From Mycoplana azooxidifex (lineage in GTDB: Bacteria; Pseudomonadota; Alphaproteobacteria; Rhizobiales; Rhizobiaceae): a DNA stretch of 64,000 bases. The notes below the pieces were generated by a model, which did not search any database, had not been told where the DNA came from, and saw nothing but the letters and a program-made list of their open reading frames with translations. Position 1 is the first letter of the stretch; each line of letters opens with the position of its first letter. The stretch covers positions 1 to 64,000 of the forward strand of contig NZ_JACIEE010000012.1 in the NCBI RefSeq assembly GCF_014196765.1, in the 5' to 3' direction. The translations under genes were made by a program, and so were the position numbers. Positions 27,653-35,482 of this stretch are shown here, piece by piece.

Positions 27653-30619
27653 ATGTCCGACAATGCTTTCAAGTTTCTCCTTCAAGACGATAGCCAGCCG
27701 TTCTTTCCGTCGCGATGTTACGTGGTCGCGGACCCGGCGGTGGCGGAACGCGACCAGTGGTCAGTAGAACTTGACGAACCTGTCGGGGAACGTTGGGTCC
27801 ACCGCATCGACGATATCAAGGACTGGATGCTGCACGGGGAAAAAGATACCCGGCAAATGATCTTTGATCGTAACGACCGTTTCACGCCTTTCCGAACCCT
27901 GCATCGTGACGAGGTTTTCAGGGCATACTTACGAAAGCTCCTGGATCGTCTGCCGCCTGAATATGAGTCGCATCGTAAACACGCGCTCATGCCGTCTATC
28001 GCGGAAGAGAAAACGCGCAACCGATATAAAGACGCCGTCGAAGCGGCAATCCCGGGCATCACTCTGCTCCCGGAGCCAGAGATGGTGGCGGAATACTTCC
28101 GTCTAGTGAAAGGCACGCTCGAGCTTGAGGAGCGTAGGAACAACGTCATCCTCGTAGTTGATGTCGGCGCTTCGACGGCCAACATGACGCTTATCGTCAG
28201 TCGCCGGGACCAGAAAATTGTTTCGGCAGGGAAAAAGGGCACTCAACGCGACCTCCGACTTCGAGCGCTTCGAGGTGACAGCGTCGGCCATGCGGGGCGC
28301 TGGGTAGATATCCGTCTCGCCGGAATGCTAGGAATGCCCGAAACCGCGGAAGCATTGCGAGAAGTCGAGAGTGCCAAGATAAGGGTCAGCCTGAGTGGAA
28401 AATCGACCGCGTTCGAAAGCGGCACTACGACCAAACCATCATCGTTGACGCGAAAGACATTGTCGTCCGTCTCGAAGGAACTGTGGTTTCACCTGCGGCC
28501 GCTCTTCGAGAAGCTCTGCGAACGGCTTTATGAAAACCAGACGTCTTCAATCGATGCGAAACGGTTGAGCGCAGATCGAATGGAGGAGCTGGGCGTCAAG
28601 GCACCTCAGGAAGCATATCGTCTGATCGACACGGTTCTTCTCGCGGGAGGCACCAGCCTTTTGCCGGGTTTCGATGAAGCGATGATGGAAACACTCTTCC
28701 CGGAGGGCGAGCATCCAAAGGTGCTTCGCGTGGGAAGTTCCTTTGCGATAGCCGCCGCAGCGGGGGGGCTCGCCCATATCCTGCAGAACTACGACCCTCC
28801 CCGGCTTCGCAGCCGCCGGGCTGACAACAACGAGGTTCGCTCCGCTCCTCTGGAATCGACGCTTCCCGACTCTCTTCTGCTCGGCATCAAGCAGCCTGGC
28901 GAACTGGAGCAGCGTATAGCGGTACTAGATGCAAACGATCCGTTCGTGGATGACGGCGGTGTGAGGCCCATCGAAGGACTTCCGGCTCTTGCAGCCGGCT
29001 CTCATCCGAAAATGCGCCTGGTCCCCGGTTTGGGGGCGGGATTGTCGGCGCGGCAAGGACGTCCTTTCAAAGCTATGGACGTAAGGCAGTCTCCTGGCAA
29101 GATGTCGTTGAAATGGGACCCCGACGAGGAAAAGGCCTTTATCCTTTCAGACCAGATCGACGGGACCGGGTATCTGTGGATCGAGGGCAAGGACTTCCGA
29201 AAGCGCTCGGAGCCTGCCTTGACGCCGTTCGAGGGCGAACTGGCGACAGGCGATCTCGCCATCGATGGAGCGGAAGACGTTATCCTAGACCTCGGAATGT
29301 CGAAGATCGTCGTGATGACCGCGCAACGCGGCAGGACCTCCGCCAGCGAGCTTGAACATTTGATGCGCGATGGCATCGGCAGAGGTCCCGGCGAGAGTGC
29401 TTCGCCAGCAGCCGTTACTGTATCGACATCGGAACTTGTGGATTCAATCGACGATCAACCTCCCGCAGCACCGAAAGGGAAGGAAGAAAAGTCACGTGAC
29501 CAGGATGGCAAGGCGTCGGCAAACAATCCTGCCCGCTTGAAAGACGCTGCCGCGCCCCCGCAATCCGCTACCGCACCCAAGGATGGATCCGTTGCGATTA
29601 CCCCCGGTGTCGATCGGGCTAGCCACGTTTCAAACGAATGGGGCAACCGGGTATCGGAAACTGTTTTTTCGAACGCTCTTTTGTCCTTGAAGGAAGCCGT
29701 GATCCGAAACGAGCCGACGTTTAACTTCGATGACGTCGTCGTGACTTTGTTGGCGCTGACCGTCCGACCCGTCGTTTTGCTCGCGGGCCCTCCTGGTTGC
29801 GGGAAATCGTCGTTGGTCAGGATGATCGCCCGCATGTTGGGCATGACACGTGGCGAGACTTTCCACGAGATCGCGGTCCAGGCGCACTGGGAAAACGACG
29901 GCGTGCTGTTCGGCGACTCTGGCCTACTTCGGCCAGTGCTCGGCGAAACGTCGAACCAGCACCTGATCCTCTTCGACGAATTCAACCTCACCCGGCCCGA
30001 GTATTATCTTTCCCGGTTTTTCCATGCTTTGGACGGCGGTCATGGACATCTCGAAAGCGGGCTCAGCATCGCACCGTGCCGAATACTCGGGACGATGAAT
30101 GTCGACGACTTCTCCCGCCCTCCATCGCCAAAGGTCATCGACCGCTGCTTCCTACTGGAACTTGCCCAAATCCCGTGGCACAGCGAATCAGGCGGGATGG
30201 TGGAGCTTCGAGATGTCGATCCCCTCCCCGGTCTCCCGGTGGTGAGCTATGGTGGAGCGGGCAAGGATGAGCGCATCGAGCGTATCCTCGATGCGCTTCA
30301 TGTGGCGGTCCATGAACACGGTCTTCGTCATGACCTTCTGCCGTCCCGTCGCGTGTTGGGCGACATCAGGTCGATACTTAATCTACATCACCAACTGGAT
30401 CTGCAGGCTAAAGGTTTGCTGGACCGTGGTGAGCTCGTCGACCGGATCGTCGCGAGCCGCATTCTCGTGAAGCTATCGGGCGCAATCGATCAAGTGCAGC
30501 CCGCTCTGGAAGCGTTGGAGCGGGCGGCCAACGGATTGGACGAGCTGGTGAGAACTAAGGCTCGGTTGAAACTCGCCCGACATCAGGCGCGTCTCGGGTT
30601 CGTATCCCCTTGGCAGTAG
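27653..30619 (+). CDS. Hsp70/actin-like ATPase fused to McrB-type AAA+ domain
   Basis: 988 residues. Residues 20-375 resemble an Hsp70/actin-fold ATPase: LLPEPEMVAEYF at 138-149, phosphate-loop VVDVGASTANMTL at 168-180, and adenosine-site LLAGGTSLLPGFDE at about 335. The N-terminal DxGTT loop expected before residue 20 is not seen. Residues 380-570 resemble the substrate-binding side (SLLLGIKQPG); 570-660 is a Pro/Ser/Lys-rich linker. Residues 690-985 are a McrB-like AAA+: Walker A GPPGCGKS 712-719, Walker B LILFDEFN with Asp775-Glu776, and signature GTMNVDD at 813-819. Overlaps the next gene by 10 bases. Inferred to be the motor/sensor part of a defence complex. Confidence 0.85.
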   Translation: MSDNAFKFLLQDDSQPFFPSRCYVVADPAVAERDQWSVELDEPVGERWVHRIDDIKDWMLHGEKDTRQMIFDRNDRFTPFRTLHRDEVFRAYLRKLLDRLPPEYESHRKHALMPSIAEEKTRNRYKDAVEAAIPGITLLPEPEMVAEYFRLVKGTLELEERRNNVILVVDVGASTANMTLIVSRRDQKIVSAGKKGTQRDLRLRALRGDSVGHAGRWVDIRLAGMLGMPETAEALREVESAKIRVSLSGKSTAFESGTTTKPSSLTRKTLSSVSKELWFHLRPLFEKLCERLYENQTSSIDAKRLSADRMEELGVKAPQEAYRLIDTVLLAGGTSLLPGFDEAMMETLFPEGEHPKVLRVGSSFAIAAAAGGLAHILQNYDPPRLRSRRADNNEVRSAPLESTLPDSLLLGIKQPGELEQRIAVLDANDPFVDDGGVRPIEGLPALAAGSHPKMRLVPGLGAGLSARQGRPFKAMDVRQSPGKMSLKWDPDEEKAFILSDQIDGTGYLWIEGKDFRKRSEPALTPFEGELATGDLAIDGAEDVILDLGMSKIVVMTAQRGRTSASELEHLMRDGIGRGPGESASPAAVTVSTSELVDSIDDQPPAAPKGKEEKSRDQDGKASANNPARLKDAAAPPQSATAPKDGSVAITPGVDRASHVSNEWGNRVSETVFSNALLSLKEAVIRNEPTFNFDDVVVTLLALTVRPVVLLAGPPGCGKSSLVRMIARMLGMTRGETFHEIAVQAHWENDGVLFGDSGLLRPVLGETSNQHLILFDEFNLTRPEYYLSRFFHALDGGHGHLESGLSIAPCRILGTMNVDDFSRPPSPKVIDRCFLLELAQIPWHSESGGMVELRDVDPLPGLPVVSYGGAGKDERIERILDALHVAVHEHGLRHDLLPSRRVLGDIRSILNLHHQLDLQAKGLLDRGELVDRIVASRILVKLSGAIDQVQPALEALERAANGLDELVRTKARLKLARHQARLGFVSPWQ

Positions 30620-32256
30620 AGGCTTCTTCCATCGTCGCAGTTCGGGTCGCGGACGCCGACGGTGTCTACAAGGAGCTTCCGTGGAACCCTACAACGCGGT
30701 ATCTGATCAGGGACGACAAGCCCTTTCTTGATGTTCTGGTTCGCGGGGCGCTTCTCAACGCCAGAGCGGACCTCAAAGACGAATCGAAACTCCGTGATTT
30801 GAAGGAGACCGAGGAAAGCGGAGCCAGATGGCAGAGATGGGACCTCGAGACCTATCTCGCTAGATTCCGCCGCTTCGGCGAGATAAATCTCGAACTCAAA
30901 GTTCCGAAAAGCTCTGCGTTGCACTGCTACATAATCCCGACCGCATTGCTAGACCTCCGGGATGTCATAGCCATGGTCGATGACATCGAAAGCGAGCTGG
31001 GAATAGTCGCGGCCTGGGATGTCGACAGCCCGAAGCCGGAAAGATCGTGGAGCCGGGGAACCGATCGGAGAGGTTCGACTACGGCCCTTGAACTAATTCG
31101 GGAGGCAACTGAGGAGCTGGCTGCGGCAACCTCTCTCCGACGGGAGCCGTTCATCGAGCTGGGGCCTCGCTCCAGACGAAACTTGCCTCTTCCGGAAAAC
31201 GCGGTCGTATCGCATTGGGCAGCCAGGAGATGCGCGCAGCTCCGAGATTGCGCGGCCGTCTGCATCGCTGAGATGCAGTCGCTCGAGGACAGGGCGGCGC
31301 GCGGACACGCCGAAAGGCGACGAGAGAGGATAGAGGACAGGCTCGCCACGCTGAAATCGGTAAAGACGAAACTGGAACATCTGACCAGTATCATCGCACG
31401 GTTTGGTAATGACGGCTCGGAACTAAACACTCTCGTTTACCCCACGCCCCTGTTTCATCGTGACCACCGCCTCAGGCTTCTGTTGCGCGCGTTCTCGCCG
31501 CTTATCTCAGAGACCATCGCCGAATCCGAGGCACTGCGATCGCGGTATCCCCCAATCCTTTTGACCAAGCTCTGGGAATTCTGGGGGGCTGTATGGCTTG
31601 TGAAGGTGTTTCGCGACCTTGGATTTACAGGACATTGCATTACGGAGCTGAAAAATGCGCCGGGTGCATGTTCCTGGCGTCTGCGAAAAGCGAATGTGCA
31701 AATCGAACTCGATTTCGAGGCCGAGCCGAACTACGTCGACTATTCCAAGATACCGCCCCCGCACGAGCGAGCGGTACCCGTCTTGGAGTGGGCGGCGCTG
31801 AACCAGGAAATGGATCCTGAGCGACCGTTCCTGGGACTGGAAGAGAAATGCTCTCCGGACTACATGCTGAGGATAACTGTCGGAAACGAACGTTTTCTCG
31901 TCGTCGGCGACGCGACCCTCGCGAGCGCGGAGTACCATCACAAAGACCCAAAGCCGAAAACGGTCGAAAAGTATCGCCGCACGCTCGGCTGGTCCATCGA
32001 TGGCGGAATAGTAAGATGCCACCCGATGGGCGGCTTTGTCATTTTTCCTCCACCTTCCGCATCCTGGAAAGAGTTCGAGGTCATTCCCGGAGCGGCAGAC
32101 TGCGTGATATTCGCACCGGGGCCGAGAGATGCAGAGGTTGCGAGGCACCGACTGCTAGGTCTTCTGGTGGCAGTTTCGCCGGACCTCAAAGCCAATTTGA
32201 TGACTCAGGATTTGGCTCAAGGACCGGAGTATCGCGCGGACGAGATTGATGCATAG
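30610..32256 (+). CDS. DUF2357/McrC-like putative nuclease partner
   Basis: 548 residues from a TTG at 30610, overlapping the previous gene by 10 bases (translational coupling); no ATG gives a better start. The helical centre (300-345) contains LTKLWEFWGAVWLVKVFRDLGF, the pattern seen in DUF2357/DUF524 nucleases that accompany McrB-like AAA+ proteins. The C-terminal part has SPDYMLRITVG with Asp417 then LVVGDATLAS with Asp434, fitting a PD-(D/E)XK core, but the usual catalytic Lys is Thr436. It should be the effector of the AAA partner. The fold call is by motif and context; cleavage activity is uncertain. Confidence 0.72.
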   Translation: MAVEASSIVAVRVADADGVYKELPWNPTTRYLIRDDKPFLDVLVRGALLNARADLKDESKLRDLKETEESGARWQRWDLETYLARFRRFGEINLELKVPKSSALHCYIIPTALLDLRDVIAMVDDIESELGIVAAWDVDSPKPERSWSRGTDRRGSTTALELIREATEELAAATSLRREPFIELGPRSRRNLPLPENAVVSHWAARRCAQLRDCAAVCIAEMQSLEDRAARGHAERRRERIEDRLATLKSVKTKLEHLTSIIARFGNDGSELNTLVYPTPLFHRDHRLRLLLRAFSPLISETIAESEALRSRYPPILLTKLWEFWGAVWLVKVFRDLGFTGHCITELKNAPGACSWRLRKANVQIELDFEAEPNYVDYSKIPPPHERAVPVLEWAALNQEMDPERPFLGLEEKCSPDYMLRITVGNERFLVVGDATLASAEYHHKDPKPKTVEKYRRTLGWSIDGGIVRCHPMGGFVIFPPPSASWKEFEVIPGAADCVIFAPGPRDAEVARHRLLGLLVAVSPDLKANLMTQDLAQGPEYRADEIDA

Positions 32257-32357
32257 GCGATCTTTGGCATAGCTAAGTCGATCCATCCGCTGACGCGGGG
32301 CTACGGAAGCCAAGACCTGTGGCGTTCGCAGCCTTGAGGAGCCGTTTGAAGGTCGCA

Positions 32358-32560
32358 CTATTCTTCATATCCCCTTTCGGTACGCTCGGGCCAGTTCGTA
32401 TCGACATGCGCTTCCACAGACATGCCCGGACCGAGCCTGTCGAGATCGGGTTCGCCCGGGTCGATCTTTATGCGCACCGCGATACGTTGCGGGATCTTCG
32501 TGAAATTGCCGATCGCGTTGTCAGTACGGAGGACGGAAAATTCGGAACCGGCCGCCGGCG
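32358..32560 (-). pseudogene. HlyD/EmrA membrane-fusion protein, C-terminal remnant
   Basis: The minus-strand frame contains ISPAAGSEFSVLRTDNAIG then NFTKIPQRIAVRIKIDPGEP and LGPGMSVEAHVDTNWP. This is the highly conserved last part of EmrA-type periplasmic adaptor proteins. Upstream (higher coordinates) the similarity ends at about 32560, so roughly 300 residues are missing. No partner transporter is present. Confidence 0.75.
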
Positions 32561-32920
32561 AAATGTCTTCCACATACAGGGTTTGACAGGCCACCACGAT
32601 GGCAATCGGCGACCGCATCGGGGACTCGAGTTGTGAAGGCGACATAATCGGAGATCGTGCAACTTCTGTTAAGCGACAAGCCGCTCGCCTGCATTATCAG
32701 TGCCGGATACGTCGGCGCTATTGAGACGCTTGGTGATGCCGCCGCGGTAGCGGATCGAAGCGAGAGGACCTTGGCTCCTGCCGGCTCAGCAAGCGCACCC
32801 TGCGAGGTTCGATTCTCCTCCGTCATGAGCGGGTGGTGCCCGATCCTACAATAATCCCCCGACGCCATCCGTAAGGTTCCGATGCATGCCGAGACCCGGC
32901 ACGAATAGATGGAGCGACTC

Positions 32921-33889
32921 GTGACCTACGAACTTTCCCGCCGACAGACACTCATTGCAGGGGCAGCCGTCTCTTTTTCCATGTTTGTGCCGGTCGCCGA
33001 CGCAGCCGACAAAAAGAGCAACGCAGCGATCGAAGGAGAATTCGAAATGACCGAAGCATTCGTAAAGACCAAGGAAGGCGTCGAACTGTACTATAAGGAC
33101 TGGGGCCCCAAGGACGCTCAGCCGATCGTCTTCCACCACGGCTGGCCGCTGTCGTCGGACGACTGGGACACCCAGATGCTGTTCTTCGTTCAGCACGGCT
33201 ACCGCGTCGTTGCCCATGACCGTCGTGGCCATGGCCGTTCGTCGCAGGTCGCCGATGGCCACACGATCGAGCAGTATGCGGCAGACGCCAACGCCGTTTA
33301 CGAGCACCTGAACCTCAAGAACGCGGTTCACATCGGTCATTCCACGGGCGGCGGCGAAGTCGCGCGTTACGTCGCGAAATATGGCGAGCCGCAGAAGCGC
33401 GTCGCCAAGGCGGTCCTCGTCAGTGCTATCCCGCCGCTCATGGTCAAGACTGAGTCGAACCCCGGAGGCCTACCGATCGAAGTCTTCGACGGCCTGCGCA
33501 ACGGTCTCGCCGCCAACCGCGCGCAGTTCTATCTCGACGTTGCATCCGGCCCGTTCTACGGCTTCAACCGTGAAGGCGCGAAGGTCTATCCGGGCGTCAT
33601 CCAGAATTGGTGGCGGCAGGGCATGATCGGTGGCGCAAAGGCCCACTATGACGGCATCAAGGCCTTCTCCGAGACCGACCAGACCGACGATCTCAAGAAG
33701 ATCACGGTGCCGACCCTGGTCATGCACGGCGACGACGATCAGATCGTCCCGATCGACGACGCGGCGCGCTTGTCCGTCAAGCTCCTCAAGAACGGCACCC
33801 TCAAGGTATATCCGGGCTACCCGCACGGCATGCTGACGACGCACGCGGACGTCATCAACCCGGACCTTCTGGCTTTCGTAAAGGGTTGA
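32921..33889 (+). CDS. exported alpha/beta hydrolase (non-heme haloperoxidase type)
   Basis: 322 residues from GTG 32921 (GGAG six bases upstream; ATG 32909 would add four). The leader [16 protein letters not shown] is a Tat-like signal (RR followed by a hydrophobic stretch) ending near VADAAD. The mature part has the alpha/beta-hydrolase triad: Ser in GHSTGGG, Asp in HGDDDQIVP, His in GYPHGM. It resembles cofactor-free chloroperoxidases/perhydrolases. A cytoplasmic homologue would start at [11 protein letters not shown], so the signal is an addition. A hairpin at 33911 follows. Confidence 0.9.
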   Translation: MTYELSRRQTLIAGAAVSFSMFVPVADAADKKSNAAIEGEFEMTEAFVKTKEGVELYYKDWGPKDAQPIVFHHGWPLSSDDWDTQMLFFVQHGYRVVAHDRRGHGRSSQVADGHTIEQYAADANAVYEHLNLKNAVHIGHSTGGGEVARYVAKYGEPQKRVAKAVLVSAIPPLMVKTESNPGGLPIEVFDGLRNGLAANRAQFYLDVASGPFYGFNREGAKVYPGVIQNWWRQGMIGGAKAHYDGIKAFSETDQTDDLKKITVPTLVMHGDDDQIVPIDDAARLSVKLLKNGTLKVYPGYPHGMLTTHADVINPDLLAFVKG

Positions 33890-33910
33890 TACCCGACCGT
33901 CAGCAGACCG

Positions 33911-33937
33911 CGGCCACGCAGGGTATCTGCGTGGCCG
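33911..33937 (+). terminator. hairpin after the haloperoxidase gene
   Basis: Perfect 11-bp stem CGGCCACGCAG/CTGCGTGGCCG with a 5-base loop, 22 bases beyond the stop codon. No T-run follows, so it is a weak or Rho-assisted terminator candidate. Confidence 0.5.
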
Positions 33938-34444
33938 ACGATCGGGCGCGACCCGACCTACTGATACCTTCCCGGATCGCACCCCCGCCAGATATCCGAT
34001 CTCGATCTGGACCATGCAATCAAGTATTGGACCATGAAGGAGTTCGCCATCTTGGCGGACTCGTAGACGGCGATGCAATGAGATCGGCTCCGCGTTTGGT
34101 GGAGTTGCCGTCGCGCTGCGCCAATCCGGTGCAAATAGCCGGAGCCTGTCCCGCCGCCGGAAACGACTGCCCAGTCCCCCGCAGCGGCACTGGGCGTCCG
34201 TCCATCGTCAGCGAGCGGAAACCGTGTGCGAAAGCCGACCCTGAGCGGGCGGAAGCTTCGATGGAGTTACAAAGACCAACTCGGTCTTCCCGATGTATCG
34301 CTGCCGCCGCTCGTTTCGCGGCACGTCAGCATGTAATTCTTGGATTGATAACCCTCGAACGAGGGGCATCGCCGACACAGATTTCTTGAAAACACCCTAA
34401 GAGCCGTTAGGAAGTGGCTAGGCATTCGCTCGCGTTCCACGCTG
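33938..34444. other. gap between haloperoxidase and MBL hydrolase
   Basis: About 500 bases between the convergent haloperoxidase and MBL genes. Overlapping frames exist but none shows family motifs, a good ribosome site or consistent composition. I see nothing else in it. Confidence 0.5.
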
Positions 34445-35308
34445 TCACTCCATTTCGCAGACGAATCCTGCCTCCTGGGGCCTTCCGACCCGGCAGCAGA
34501 AAGGTCGCGCGAAATGAACAGGCATGAGCCACGTCCCGGTTTCGCTGAGATTCTCGAGGACGCCGATGCGCGTGGGGACCGCTTGCTCCGGCGCTTCGCA
34601 GGCAGCCGAGTTCCAGCTCGGAAAATAAACCTGTATCGGATGGTGGATGATGTCTCCCGAGAACACCGCCTTTTCATTGCCCGAAGACAGCGTCACGTGA
34701 CAATGGGCCGATGTGTGGCCGGGACTCGTTTCGATGTAGAGTTCGTCGCAAAGCTGGAACGGAGCGTCGATAAGCAACCACTGGTCGCTCTCGAGTATCG
34801 GCTGGATCGTGTCGGCGATCAGGTTCAAGTGGTCGGCCGACGGGCTTCCTTCGCCGACGAGGCGCTCGAACTCGCCGCGCGACACCACGTATTTGGCGTT
34901 GCGAAAAGTCGGCACCCATCTCCCGTCGAGAAGGCGGGTGTTCCAGCCCGCGTGATCGATGTGCAGATGTGTGCAGAACACAAAATCGACGTCGTCCGGA
35001 TCGACCCCGGCTGCCGTGAGGTTCTCCAGATATGGTGAGTTCATCATGGAGAAGAACGGACTGTCGGGGCGATGCTTGTGATTGCCGCTGCAGGTATCCA
35101 CGAGGACGGTCAGATTAGGCAGTTTGATGACCCAGCTGTGTATGGAGCCGACCAGTCTGCCCTCGTTCGGCGCATAATGGTCCGGCACCATCCAATGAAG
35201 GTGCTTGTCCACGAGCCGGGCGTCCCAATCCGGCAGGAACGCTTTTGGAGGAAAACCGAGCCCGTGATACTCCTCGACCCGTAGGACCTCCGCGTTACCG
35301 ATCCGCAT
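34445..35308 (-). CDS. MBL-fold metallo-hydrolase (possible quorum-quenching or ester lactonase type)
   Basis: 287 residues, ATG with GGGGGAC upstream. Metallo-beta-lactamase fold: VLVDTCSGNHKHRP, metal-binding FCTHLHIDHAGWN (HxHxDH about residues 114-119), later His in SPGHTSAHCHV and Asp in FSGDIIHHP. The arrangement fits AHL-lactonase-like and related hydrolases with two metals. No signal peptide, so cytoplasmic. Divergent from the large wHTH-ATPase regulator, which may control it. Confidence 0.9.
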   Translation of the reverse strand: MRIGNAEVLRVEEYHGLGFPPKAFLPDWDARLVDKHLHWMVPDHYAPNEGRLVGSIHSWVIKLPNLTVLVDTCSGNHKHRPDSPFFSMMNSPYLENLTAAGVDPDDVDFVFCTHLHIDHAGWNTRLLDGRWVPTFRNAKYVVSRGEFERLVGEGSPSADHLNLIADTIQPILESDQWLLIDAPFQLCDELYIETSPGHTSAHCHVTLSSGNEKAVFSGDIIHHPIQVYFPSWNSAACEAPEQAVPTRIGVLENLSETGTWLMPVHFARPFCCRVGRPQEAGFVCEME

Positions 35309-35482
35309 GCATTGTCCCCCGTTTCTGTCAGATCAGTTAGTCCGGGCGACCTGGGTTCTTCAACCTACCTCTATGGCTAGGTATTTCCGAGTGATCGTGA
35401 AGCGTAAGGTCAGCTTGCAGAACTGCTTGTGGTTGCTTGCCCGCCGCTTGCTGGTTATTCGAGGAGGTTCCGGAACATCCTG

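Noticed and set aside
32521-32868. 115-residue minus-strand frame next to the HlyD remnant
   Set aside because: No conserved motif, overlaps the remnant in another frame, weak start.
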